Assembly (NCBI GenBank): GCA_029012125.1
Contig: JAQXLM010000061.1
Coordinates: forward strand, 1-37,215
Reading direction: 5' to 3'
From: Eubacteriaceae bacterium
Lineage (GTDB): Bacteria; Bacillota; Clostridia; Peptostreptococcales; Anaerovoracaceae
DNA length: 37,215 nucleotides
Shown: piece by piece, positions 14,572-23,184 of the stretch
Layout of the letters: the number at the start of each line of letters is the position of its first letter
Numbering within the stretch: position 1 is the first letter of the stretch
The notes under the pieces: model-generated
Databases searched by the model: none
Seen by the model: the letters and a program-made list of their open reading frames with translations, nothing else
What the model was told of the DNA's origin: nothing
Program-made: the position numbers and the translations under genes

Positions 14572-15654
14572 ATGAGTAGAGTGTACAATTTTTCTGCCGG
14601 TCCAGCTGTGTTACCGGAAGAAGTACTAAAAGAAGCAATGGATGAAATGATGGAATATCAGGGAACCGGTATGTCGGTTATGGAAATGAGTCATCGCTCC
14701 TCTGCTTTTCAGAAAATTATAGATGAAGCTGAAGCAGACTTACGTGATTTAATGAACATTCCTGACAACTATAAAGTGCTGTTCCTGCAGGGCGGTGCAG
14801 CTCTTCACTTTGCATCCGTTCCAATGAACCTGATGAAGAATGGTGTAGCAGACTACATCATCACAGGACAGTGGGCTAAGAAGGCTTATGAAGAAGCAAA
14901 GAAATACGGAAAAGCAAATGCAATCGCATCATCAGCAGATGAGACTTTTACGTATATTCCTGACTGCTCAGATCTTCCGATTGATGAAGATGCAGACTAT
15001 GTTTACATTTGCCAGAATAACACTATTTATGGAACAGTATTCCACGAATTGCCTAATACAAAAGGCAAGACCCTTGTGGCTGACGTATCATCCTGCTTCC
15101 TGTCTGAACCAATTGATGTTGAAAAATACGGCGTAATATATGGCGGAGCACAGAAAAACATCGGTCCTGCCGGTGTGCAGATCGTTATCATCAGAGAAGA
15201 TCTTCTGAGAGATGACCTTCCTGAATACGTTCCAACTATGATGAACTTCAAGGTACAGGCAGATAAAGGTTCAATGTACAACACACCACCGTGCTACGGT
15301 ATCTACATTTGTGGCAAGGTATTCAAGTGGATCAAGAAAAGAGGCGGCCTGGAAGCAATGAAAAAATACAATGAAGAAAAGGCTGCAATTCTTTACGATT
15401 TTCTTGACCAGAGCAAACTGTTCAAGGGAACTGTTCGCAAAGAAGATCGTTCACTGATGAATGTTCCTTTCGTTACAGGTGACAAAGATATGGACGCCAA
15501 ATTTGTTGCAGAAGCAAAGGCAGCCGGTTTTGAAAACCTAAAAGGCCACAGAACTGTTGGTGGTATGAGAGCATCAATCTACAATGCTATGCCAATAGAG
15601 GGCGTTGAAAAGCTGGTAGAATTCATGAAGAAATTTGAAGAAGAAAACATGTAA
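14572..15654 (+). CDS. serC: Phosphoserine aminotransferase
   Basis: A 360-residue PLP enzyme of the class V fold that converts 3-phosphohydroxypyruvate and glutamate into phosphoserine, step two of serine synthesis; the family can also act in pyridoxine synthesis. It opens with the family signature YNFSAGPAVLP. The PLP-binding Lys195 is in GGAQKNIGPAG, Asp171 (LVADVSS) would bind the pyridine nitrogen, and the HRS and FLQGGA phosphate-binding motifs are present. Full length for the family. AGGAGGAAAAAC before the ATG is strong. First gene of serC-serA-DUF1015. Confidence 0.97.
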   Translation: MSRVYNFSAGPAVLPEEVLKEAMDEMMEYQGTGMSVMEMSHRSSAFQKIIDEAEADLRDLMNIPDNYKVLFLQGGAALHFASVPMNLMKNGVADYIITGQWAKKAYEEAKKYGKANAIASSADETFTYIPDCSDLPIDEDADYVYICQNNTIYGTVFHELPNTKGKTLVADVSSCFLSEPIDVEKYGVIYGGAQKNIGPAGVQIVIIREDLLRDDLPEYVPTMMNFKVQADKGSMYNTPPCYGIYICGKVFKWIKKRGGLEAMKKYNEEKAAILYDFLDQSKLFKGTVRKEDRSLMNVPFVTGDKDMDAKFVAEAKAAGFENLKGHRTVGGMRASIYNAMPIEGVEKLVEFMKKFEEENM

Positions 15655-15678
15655 TACATATTAAGTGAGGTAGCAGAA

Positions 15679-16842
15679 ATGGTAAAATATACATGTCTTA
15701 ATCCAATCGCACAGTGCGGATTAGGAATTTTCGATGATAAATATGAAAAGGTAGAAAATCTTGAGGATGCCCAGGCGGTACTGGTTAGAAGTGCAGCAAT
15801 GCATGATCTTGAATTACCTGAAACACTTGAGGCGATAGCTCGTGCCGGTGCAGGAGTTAACAACATTCCTCTGGAAAAGTGTGCAGAAAAGGGAATTGTG
15901 GTTTTCAACACTCCGGGAGCAAATGCAAACGGCGTTAAGGAACTGGTAATCGCAGGACTTCTTCTTGCTTCACGTGACATTATCGGTGGAATTGAATGGG
16001 TTAAGGACAATAAGGACGACGAAAATGTGGGAAAAGCTGCAGAAAAAGCTAAGAAAGCATTTGCAGGAAACGAAATTGCCGGTAAAAAGCTAGGAGTAAT
16101 CGGTCTTGGTGCTATCGGTATCAAAGTTGCCAATGCAGCATGTGCCCTTGGAATGGACGTTTACGGCTACGATCCTTTCATGTCCGTAAATGCAGCATGG
16201 GCTGTTGATAAAGCTGTAAATCATGTTGTATCTGTTGAGGATATTTACAAGTCATGTGACTATATTACTATTCATGTACCTCTTGTAGATGCAACCAGGA
16301 AAATGGTAAACAAGGAAGCCATCGATATGATGAAGGATGGAGTTGTATTCCTGAACTTCTCAAGAGATTCCCTTGTAGATGAGGATGAAATGGTTGCAGC
16401 TCTTGAAGCAGGCAAGGTGAAACGCTACATAGTAGATTTCCCAAGTGCTAAGACTGCAGGAAAGAAAGGATGTATCGTTATTCCTCATCTTGGTGCTTCC
16501 ACTGAAGAATCCGAAGACAACTGTGCAATAATGGCCGTAGAGGAACTGAAGGATTACATTGAAAATGGTAATATCACTCATTCCGTAAACTATCCTGACT
16601 GCGATGCAGGCGTATGTACTACAGCAGGACGTGTAGCAATTCTTCACAAGAATATTCAGAACATGATTTCCAGACTTGCTGCAGTTGTAGGTGATGCAGG
16701 CATTAATATCGCACTTATGACAAACAAGAGCCGTGGAGAATATGCATATTCCCTGTTCGACCTTGATTCACCGGCTGATGAAAAGGTTGTTGAATCACTT
16801 AAAGCCGTTGAAGGCGTACTAAAAGTAAGACTGGTCAAATAG
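15679..16842 (+). CDS. serA: D-3-phosphoglycerate dehydrogenase
   Basis: A 387-residue NAD-dependent dehydrogenase that oxidises 3-phosphoglycerate, the committed step of serine synthesis. The nucleotide-binding motif GLGAIGIKVANAA lies at about 141-153. The substrate/catalytic region has FLNFSRDSLVDEDEM, where the usual AxRG is replaced by FSRDS, and the catalytic His in PHLGAST. A C-terminal ACT-like domain (about 320-387, from HKNIQNMISRLAAVVGDAGI) suggests feedback control by serine. The form is short (about 390 residues) without the intervening domain of the long enzymes, common in Clostridia. Gap to serC 24 bases, GTGAGGTAGC ribosome site. Confidence 0.95.
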   Translation: MVKYTCLNPIAQCGLGIFDDKYEKVENLEDAQAVLVRSAAMHDLELPETLEAIARAGAGVNNIPLEKCAEKGIVVFNTPGANANGVKELVIAGLLLASRDIIGGIEWVKDNKDDENVGKAAEKAKKAFAGNEIAGKKLGVIGLGAIGIKVANAACALGMDVYGYDPFMSVNAAWAVDKAVNHVVSVEDIYKSCDYITIHVPLVDATRKMVNKEAIDMMKDGVVFLNFSRDSLVDEDEMVAALEAGKVKRYIVDFPSAKTAGKKGCIVIPHLGASTEESEDNCAIMAVEELKDYIENGNITHSVNYPDCDAGVCTTAGRVAILHKNIQNMISRLAAVVGDAGINIALMTNKSRGEYAYSLFDLDSPADEKVVESLKAVEGVLKVRLVK

Positions 16843-16868
16843 CATTTGATAATATAGGAGAACTTAAA

Positions 16869-18104
16869 ATGGCTGTAATCAGACCTTTCGCTGCTATTCG
16901 TCCCTGTGACAAAAAAGCGCACAAAATAGCTGCCTTGCCTTACGATGTATATAACAGACAGGAAGCCAAAAAAGAAGTTGAGAGAGAACCTGACTCATTC
17001 TTGAAAATAGACAGAGCTGAAACACAGTTCGATGATTCTGTAGACACTTACGCTCCGGAGGTTTATAAAAGAGCTCACGATACTCTGTGGAACATGGTGG
17101 AAAACGGAGATTTTTGCTGCGACGATAAGGCAAATTATTATATCTATGAGCTTACAATGGACGGAAGGACACAGACCGGAATAGTTGCATGTGCATCCAT
17201 TGATGACTACAAGGAAGGAGTCATTAAAAAGCACGAAAACACCAGATCTGACAAGGAACAGGACAGAATCAATCACGTATATACCTGTAGAGCTCAGACA
17301 GGACCTATTTTTCTTGCATACAGAGCTAATGAGGTGATAAATGTAATTGTCGCAAAAACAAAGCTGTCAGCACCTGTAAATGACTTTACAGCTCCTGATG
17401 GAATTACCCATAAAGTGTGGATTATCAGTGATGATGCTGATATTCATGCTATTGAAAAAGCTTTCGACGACATAAATCAGATTTACATTGCAGACGGACA
17501 CCACAGAGCGGCATCAGCTGTAAAGGTGGGATTCAGACTGCGTGAAGAGAATCCGGGATATGACGGAAGTGAGGAATTCAACTACTTCTTGTCAGTGCTT
17601 TTCCCTGACGAAGAGCTGATGATAATGGATTACAACAGGGTTGTAAAGGATTTAAACGGAATGACACCGAAGCAGTTTCTGTCAAAGATGGAAGAGCTTT
17701 TCGATGTAGAACCATGCGAAAGGAATGACCGTGCACCTGAATGTACAGGAAGTTTCTCCATGTTTCTGGAGGAACAGTGGTATAAATGTAAGGTGAGAAA
17801 AGAGGATATTCCTGACGATCCTGTAGAAAAACTGGATGTTTCGCTGCTTCAGAATATCATGCTTGCACCTGTTTTGGATATTCACGATCCGAAGACAGAT
17901 GCCAGAATTGATTTTGTTGGAGGAATAAGAGGTCTGGACGAACTGGAGAGAAGATGCCATGAAGACTGTAAAGTGGCATTTGCCATGTATCCTACATCTA
18001 TTTCCCAGCTTTTTGATGTAGCAGATGCAAATCTTCTGATGCCGCCGAAATCCACCTGGTTTGAGCCAAAGCTGCGCAGCGGATTGTTTATTCACCGGAT
18101 ATAA
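16869..18104 (+). CDS. DUF1015 family protein of the serine operon
   Basis: A 411-residue cytosolic protein of the widespread DUF1015 family. The N-terminus MAVIRPFAAIRPCDKKAHKI and the tract ALPYDV are its typical start. The best conserved motif, IADGHHRAASA, lies near residue 215. DUF1015 has no established reaction. In this operon it follows serA by 26 bases and probably shares its transcript, which ties it to serine metabolism. The DGHHR motif resembles the phosphate-binding GxHR-type motif of the ParB/sulfiredoxin fold, also used by the free serine kinases SerK and SbnI, so a serine- or phosphoserine-linked activity is a reasonable but unproven idea. Confidence 0.88.
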   Translation: MAVIRPFAAIRPCDKKAHKIAALPYDVYNRQEAKKEVEREPDSFLKIDRAETQFDDSVDTYAPEVYKRAHDTLWNMVENGDFCCDDKANYYIYELTMDGRTQTGIVACASIDDYKEGVIKKHENTRSDKEQDRINHVYTCRAQTGPIFLAYRANEVINVIVAKTKLSAPVNDFTAPDGITHKVWIISDDADIHAIEKAFDDINQIYIADGHHRAASAVKVGFRLREENPGYDGSEEFNYFLSVLFPDEELMIMDYNRVVKDLNGMTPKQFLSKMEELFDVEPCERNDRAPECTGSFSMFLEEQWYKCKVRKEDIPDDPVEKLDVSLLQNIMLAPVLDIHDPKTDARIDFVGGIRGLDELERRCHEDCKVAFAMYPTSISQLFDVADANLLMPPKSTWFEPKLRSGLFIHRI

Positions 18105-18132
18105 AAGTTAACTTTGCTTATTATTTCATAAT

Positions 18133-18167
18133 AAAACACGGAAGGAGGCAGCCTCTTTCCGTGTTTT
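18133..18167. terminator. Bidirectional terminator between convergent genes
   Basis: AAAACACGGAA (18133-18143) pairs with TTCCGTGTTTT (18157-18167), providing T-ends on both strands. It serves the serine operon on the plus strand and the class V aminotransferase (stop at 18172) on the minus strand. Confidence 0.88.
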
Positions 18168-18171
18168 GCTC

Positions 18172-19164
18172 TTATGAGAGCAGGTAGAAATCCATCTGAC
18201 CTGTGATTTCCATCAAAGCCCAGACAATGTCATTTACATCTCGCCTTGTATTAAAGTAGCCGAAACTTACTCTCACGTAACTTCTGCCATTTTCTTCTTC
18301 ATAAACAACCTCAGTTACAATGTCGTAATCCTTTAGCAGTCGCTGCTTTAGCTGAACTGAAGTCATTGATTTAACGTTAACCGCAACAATAGGAAGTCTG
18401 TCACCTGTGCCGAAATCTCCGTACACATCCACATGATCCATACCGGTTACTGATTCAAAAAATCTCTTCGCCAGCCTATGAGGAACCATGGCAATTCCAT
18501 AGGTACCTCTGTCAAGGATGAACTCTAAAGCACTATCAAAGCGAGCCAGTTTAGTCTCATCGGAAATGGATTTCTCAAAATCTGATCCCAAGCTATTTTT
18601 GCAATATAATCCACCGATTCCCACCGGCCCCATCAGGCCTTTATGCCCTGAGAAACAGTATATATCGGGACTTAAGGCTTTCAGATTTATTTCGATATTA
18701 CCGACAGTCTGACAACCGTCTATTATTGACAGAATACTGTTACGCCTAGCGATTGCAGTAATTCGCTCCATATCTGAAACATTACCGGTCACATATGAAC
18801 CATGACTGACAACGATAGCCTTAGTGTTATCTTTTATCAAAGCTTCTATTTTATCATAGTCCATCGTGCCATAGGCATTCACCGGAACATATGAAATCTC
18901 TACACCTTCCATTTTAAGTTCCTCAAGAAGATTCTTAATATTTGGATGTTCCAGGTGAGTTGTAATCAGGTGATCTCCTTGTGATAGGGTCATGTTTAAG
19001 GCAATTCTCATAGCCTCGGTGCCGCTTTCAGTAAGAGATATTTCACAGGCTTTGCATCTCAGAATCCTTGACAGCTTTTCTTTGATGTCAGCAGGTGTGC
19101 TGTTGTAGGATTCGGTATAAACGGGTTTTTTGACGGTAGTTTTTGCATTGTTTAAATAAATCAT
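18172..19164 (-). CDS. Diverged class V aminotransferase-fold protein (cysteine desulfurase relative)
   Basis: A 330-residue PLP-fold protein related to SufS/CsdA-type cysteine desulfurases. Visible are LTESGTEAMRIAL, HLEHPNI, SIIDGCQTVG (Asp for the PLP nitrogen) and the PLP lysine in CFSGHKGLMGPVGIGGLY. It departs from the family in three ways: the N-terminal LDNAATT is LNNAKTT, the RFEAGTPN segment and following helix are compressed so the protein is about 50 residues short, and no cysteine exists in the C-terminal half where the catalytic Cys should be. It is unlikely to be a desulfurase; a lyase or aminotransferase role is possible. AGGAGAAGTG precedes ATG 19164. Confidence 0.82.
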   Translation of the reverse strand: MIYLNNAKTTVKKPVYTESYNSTPADIKEKLSRILRCKACEISLTESGTEAMRIALNMTLSQGDHLITTHLEHPNIKNLLEELKMEGVEISYVPVNAYGTMDYDKIEALIKDNTKAIVVSHGSYVTGNVSDMERITAIARRNSILSIIDGCQTVGNIEINLKALSPDIYCFSGHKGLMGPVGIGGLYCKNSLGSDFEKSISDETKLARFDSALEFILDRGTYGIAMVPHRLAKRFFESVTGMDHVDVYGDFGTGDRLPIVAVNVKSMTSVQLKQRLLKDYDIVTEVVYEEENGRSYVRVSFGYFNTRRDVNDIVWALMEITGQMDFYLLS

Positions 19165-19185
19165 AATATCACTTCTCCTACGCTT

Positions 19186-19214
19186 ATTCTAGACGACTTT
19201 ATCCATTAAGGCAA
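19186..19214 (-). promoter_or_regulatory. Promoter of the class V aminotransferase-like gene
   Basis: On the minus strand, TTGCCT (19214-19209) and TAGAAT (19191-19186) are separated by 17 bp, 22 bases before the start codon. Confidence 0.6.
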
Positions 19215-19282
19215 CGATTATTTTAGTCTGTTTATGATGGTTTTAACTCAGAACTACATTTGTCTTTTGGATGGTCGAATCA

Positions 19283-19311
19283 TTGATTAGGAAACTTAGT
19301 TGTGTTATAAT
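19283..19311 (+). promoter_or_regulatory. Promoter of the ATP-grasp gene cluster
   Basis: -35 TTGATT (19283-19288), a 17-bp spacer, then -10 TATAAT (19306-19311) with an upstream TG (extended -10, TGTTATAAT). It would start transcription near 19318, about 60 bases before the first ATG. Confidence 0.75.
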
Positions 19312-19376
19312 CAATATTATATTTATCATGGGCTTATTGTAGTCTTGAATATTGAATGAGAATTTGGAGAAGTATT

Positions 19377-21923
19377 ATGGAATCAAACAACAAACCAGTA
19401 GTTATAGTTTTAGCCAGAAACTATTCAAACGGTCTGAGTGTTATCAGATCCTTAGGAGCTGCAGGCTATAATGTAGACCTTGTTGCCAGTGCACATAGGG
19501 CCGGAACTTCAGAAATTGCAGCAAACAGTAAATATGTAGGAAGCTCTGTTGAGATAGTTTCCAAAAAATTAGATGGAGAGCTAAATACGGAATTCATAGA
19601 TGCAATCCTTGAGTGCAAGAATAAGTATGACTATAAGCCGGTAATTTTTCCGACTGATGACTACACTGCATCTGTTATGGATGCAAACAGAAAGACTCTT
19701 GAACCATATTTTATAATGCCATCCATAGTGAATAATGAAAGAAGCATCGTTGAAAGTATGGACAAGACCCTACAGGGAAAGCTGGCAAGAAAATCCGGAC
19801 TGCTTACACCGAAGGAATGGATTATTTCCCTTATGGATCAGATAGAGATTCCGGAGGACATGGTGTATCCATGTTTCTGTAAACCTATTGAGAGTATTAC
19901 GGGATATAAGAAGGAAATGGCAGCCTGCGAAGATGAAGACGAATTGAGGAGGCATTTGAGAAAGCTTCGCAAAAGATTTGCCGACAGGTCTGTTTTAGTT
20001 CAGGAATTCCTGGAAATAGATAACGAAATTGACATAAACGGTGTATGCCTGGACCAGGAGGTAATTATTCCTGCAATTATTAAAAAGACAAATGTAGGTA
20101 TGCACGAAAAAGGTGTTACTCTTTCAGGAAAGGTATACCCAACTGAAGAACTGGGCGACTTAAAGGAAAAGATAATTGACATGCTCAGAGAATTCCATTA
20201 CTTTGGCATGTTTGACATGGAATTAAACATTGTAGGAGATAAGATCTACTTTAATGAGGTTAACTTCAGAAGCGGAGGACCGAACTTTGCGTATTTTATG
20301 AGCGGAGTTAATCTGCCTGCGCTATTTGTTAAGGAAGCATATGGTGAAAGACATACACCTGAAGACGAGTGTGTAGCAGAGTACGGCAAATCCTTTGTAT
20401 ATGAAAAGGTTGCATGGCATGATTACATGCATGGTTATATGACCAAGGCAGAATTCGATGAATGTATTTCAAGTGCAGATTTTACCCTTCTCTGCAATGA
20501 TGACGATCCTGTACCGGGCGAATTATTTACCAAGCGGATTAAGCAGGAATTCCAGAAAGTCAAGGTTAAGAGTGTGAAAAAGTTTGCACGTAAAGTTAAG
20601 AAAAAAGCCTTAGCTCCTGCTCGCAAAGCCAAGAGAAAAACAAAGGGACAATTCAGAAAACTTAAGCCTTTCGTACTGGGTTTCCCACAGATAAAGAAAG
20701 AGAATGAACGATCTGCAGAAACAGAGCATCCAAGAATACTGGTTTCAGGACGAAATTATCTGTCCAATCTGACTATGGCAAAGGCCCTGGGACGTGCCGG
20801 ATATGAGGTAGAGGTTCTTAAGATATTTCAGACTAAACCGAAAAAGAAGAGTCTGTTAAAGAAGCTTAAACCGGATGCGTACAGTAAGTATGTAAAAGGT
20901 TATTATGAATGTATATCATTCAGAAAAGAGAGACGAATTGTCAGAAAGCTGATAGAACTGGCAGATACTGAAAGAAAAATGCTGCTTATTCCTGCCGACG
21001 ATCTGATTGCCAATATTGCTGACAAGTATCTTGATGAATTAAGTGAGTACTATCTCCTTCCAAATGTAAACAATACACCGGGAGAAATCGGACGCCTGAT
21101 GGAAAAGGGTGTTCAGAAGGAACTTGCAAAGGCTGCCGGACTTCCTGTAGTTAACAGCTGTGTTATCAGAGCATACAGAGGTAGATTTGAAATACCTGAA
21201 ACTGTCACATATCCGTGCTTTATTAAGCCAAACATCAGCAAGAACAGCTCCAAGAGCAGAATGAGAAAGTGTGAAAGTCGTGAGGAACTTGAGGCAACTT
21301 TAACTGAATTCTCTGCAAGGAAGCAGATAGAAATGATTGTTGAGGACTATGTGGAAATTGCAAGAGAATCCTCCATTTTAGGAGTAAGTACAAAAGCCGG
21401 CGCAAACGGACCGGGTTACTTTGTTGCTGAAGAAGGCGGAAAAGAGGAGCATAGAGGAGTAGCCCTTGTAGGAAGAGTTTGTCCTAGAGGGGATAGAAGT
21501 GAATTAATACAGAAGATGATTGACTTTGTCGGCTCTCTTGGATATGAAGGATTGTATGACATCGACCTGATTGAGGATACAAGGGGTACGCTGTACTTTG
21601 TTGAAGTGAATATGAGATTCGGTGCATCAGGTTACGCTTTCTTAGAGTGTGGTGTAAATATTCCTGCAATGTTTGCAGACTATATGTTTAAGAATAAGCC
21701 TATAGATCTTGACTGCCAGGTGGAAATCGTTGATAAGACTTTCGTAAGTGAAAAGGTACTTATTGAAGAATATGCCAAGGGAAGATTAGAAAAGGAAGAG
21801 ATGGACAGAATCCTTAAGGAAGTGGATATTCATTTTATTGAAGATGAAGATGATATGCGTCCGTATAAACACTTTAAGAGATACTTCCCTATAGCTGCTC
21901 TGATGAAAAAAGCAAGAGAATAG
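19377..21923 (+). CDS. Tandem ATP-grasp protein (two carbamoyl-phosphate-synthase-like ligase modules)
   Basis: 848 residues, two complete ATP-grasp modules in one chain. Module 1 (6-390): Rossmann-like pre-domain starting VVIVLARNYSNGLSVIRSLG, ATP-binding Lys169 in PCFCKP, adenine-loop Glu210 (VQEFLEI), metal-binding Glu282, Glu294 and Asn296 (FNEVNFRSGG). Module 2 (452-848): GRNYLSNLTMAKALGRAGY, Lys617 (PCFIKP), Glu656 (VEDYVEI), Glu743/Asn745 (FVEVNMRFGASG). Between them, residues 387-432 hold about 22 Lys/Arg and one Glu. Such enzymes join a carboxylate to an amine through an acyl-phosphate; the substrates are unknown. ATG 19377 follows TTGGAGAAG. First gene of a three-gene unit. Confidence 0.88.
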   Translation: MESNNKPVVIVLARNYSNGLSVIRSLGAAGYNVDLVASAHRAGTSEIAANSKYVGSSVEIVSKKLDGELNTEFIDAILECKNKYDYKPVIFPTDDYTASVMDANRKTLEPYFIMPSIVNNERSIVESMDKTLQGKLARKSGLLTPKEWIISLMDQIEIPEDMVYPCFCKPIESITGYKKEMAACEDEDELRRHLRKLRKRFADRSVLVQEFLEIDNEIDINGVCLDQEVIIPAIIKKTNVGMHEKGVTLSGKVYPTEELGDLKEKIIDMLREFHYFGMFDMELNIVGDKIYFNEVNFRSGGPNFAYFMSGVNLPALFVKEAYGERHTPEDECVAEYGKSFVYEKVAWHDYMHGYMTKAEFDECISSADFTLLCNDDDPVPGELFTKRIKQEFQKVKVKSVKKFARKVKKKALAPARKAKRKTKGQFRKLKPFVLGFPQIKKENERSAETEHPRILVSGRNYLSNLTMAKALGRAGYEVEVLKIFQTKPKKKSLLKKLKPDAYSKYVKGYYECISFRKERRIVRKLIELADTERKMLLIPADDLIANIADKYLDELSEYYLLPNVNNTPGEIGRLMEKGVQKELAKAAGLPVVNSCVIRAYRGRFEIPETVTYPCFIKPNISKNSSKSRMRKCESREELEATLTEFSARKQIEMIVEDYVEIARESSILGVSTKAGANGPGYFVAEEGGKEEHRGVALVGRVCPRGDRSELIQKMIDFVGSLGYEGLYDIDLIEDTRGTLYFVEVNMRFGASGYAFLECGVNIPAMFADYMFKNKPIDLDCQVEIVDKTFVSEKVLIEEYAKGRLEKEEMDRILKEVDIHFIEDEDDMRPYKHFKRYFPIAALMKKARE

Positions 21924-21947
21924 AATTATTGTTTGTGGTGAAGAAGT

Positions 21948-23174
21948 ATGACAGAACATAGCAAGCCATTAGTGGTTGTTCTTTCGAGAAACTATTCCAC
22001 AGGACTGGGTGTCATCAGATCGCTGGGTTCTGCAGGATATGCCGTTGACTTAATTGCAAGTGTCAAAAAGACCGGAAGCTCGGTTATCGCTTCGGGAAGT
22101 AAATATGTAAGAAAATGCACTGAGGTTTTCGCAGAAAACATATATGAGGATTCAGGTGAGTGCTTGCTGGAAGCTTTGATGGAATATGCCGGAAATGAAA
22201 AAATCAAACCGGTTTTGTTTCCGACGGATGATTTTACCGCATCCATTGTGTCGGAAAATCACAAGCTCCTGGCACAGCATTTTTCCTTGCCCCATGTCAG
22301 GGAAGGCGAAGCATTTTCTATTACAGATGCAATGGATAAAACCTTCCAGAGCGATTTAGCAAGACGGATTGGAATTGCAACGCCGGCGGAATGGAAGATA
22401 TCACTTCGGGGGAAAATAGAAATTGATGAAGAACTCCGGTATCCATGCTTTGTTAAACCATTGCAGAGTGTAACAGGGCATAAAACAGAGATGAGAGCTT
22501 GTGAGTCTGAAGAAGAGCTTTACGATCATCTTCTCAGGATGAAAGAGCGTTACAGCGACAGAGAGGTTCTTGTTCAGGAGTATCTGACAATAGATAAAGA
22601 GTATGATTTATCGGGAGTTTGCGTAGATCAGCAGATAATAATACCTGCAATAATTGAAAAAACCAGAGTCGCCTGTCATGAACGTGGTGTTACAATGACA
22701 GGAAAAATGATTCCTGTGGAGACATTGGGCCATATTGGTGATAAGCTGGTTGATATGCTAAAAGAGTATCATTACACAGGAATGTTCGATATGGAATTGA
22801 ATCTGTGTGGAGATAAACTGTATTTTAATGAGGTTAATCTGAGAAGTGGCGGACCGAATTTCTCGTACTTTCTGAATGGTGTTAACCTGCCGGATATTCT
22901 TGTAAAAGAGTTAACGGGAGAAGGTCATAATAGGGAAGAAGAAATCGTGGGAGAGTTTGGAAAGACATTTATCTATGAAAAAGTGGCCTGGGAGGATTAT
23001 ATATATTCATATATGACCGGAAATGAGCTTAAGAAGCTTTTAAAGGAAGCCGATTTTACATTACTGGCAAATTCGGAAGATCCTAACCCGGGAAAAGTGT
23101 TTAACCGACGAATCAGAATGAGTGCAGTAAAGCACAAGCTAATGATGGCATTAGGCCTGGAAAAGAAAAAATGA
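21948..23174 (+). CDS. Single-module ATP-grasp ligase, paralogue of the preceding protein
   Basis: A 408-residue protein closely following module 1 of the upstream enzyme along its whole length: VVVLSRNYSTGLGVIRSLGSAGY, FPTDDFTASI, Lys170 in PCFVKP, Glu211 (VQEYLTI), MFDMELN with Glu283, and FNEVNLRSGGPNFSYFLNGV with Glu295, Asn297 and Arg299. All catalytic positions are kept, so it should be an active carboxylate-amine ligase. It ends in a short basic tail instead of a second module. The gap to the previous gene is 24 bases and to the next 10, so all three are surely cotranscribed. Probably arose by duplication with the module-1 region. Substrate unknown. Confidence 0.88.
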   Translation: MTEHSKPLVVVLSRNYSTGLGVIRSLGSAGYAVDLIASVKKTGSSVIASGSKYVRKCTEVFAENIYEDSGECLLEALMEYAGNEKIKPVLFPTDDFTASIVSENHKLLAQHFSLPHVREGEAFSITDAMDKTFQSDLARRIGIATPAEWKISLRGKIEIDEELRYPCFVKPLQSVTGHKTEMRACESEEELYDHLLRMKERYSDREVLVQEYLTIDKEYDLSGVCVDQQIIIPAIIEKTRVACHERGVTMTGKMIPVETLGHIGDKLVDMLKEYHYTGMFDMELNLCGDKLYFNEVNLRSGGPNFSYFLNGVNLPDILVKELTGEGHNREEEIVGEFGKTFIYEKVAWEDYIYSYMTGNELKKLLKEADFTLLANSEDPNPGKVFNRRIRMSAVKHKLMMALGLEKKK

Positions 23175-23184
23175 GGGGAGAAAA

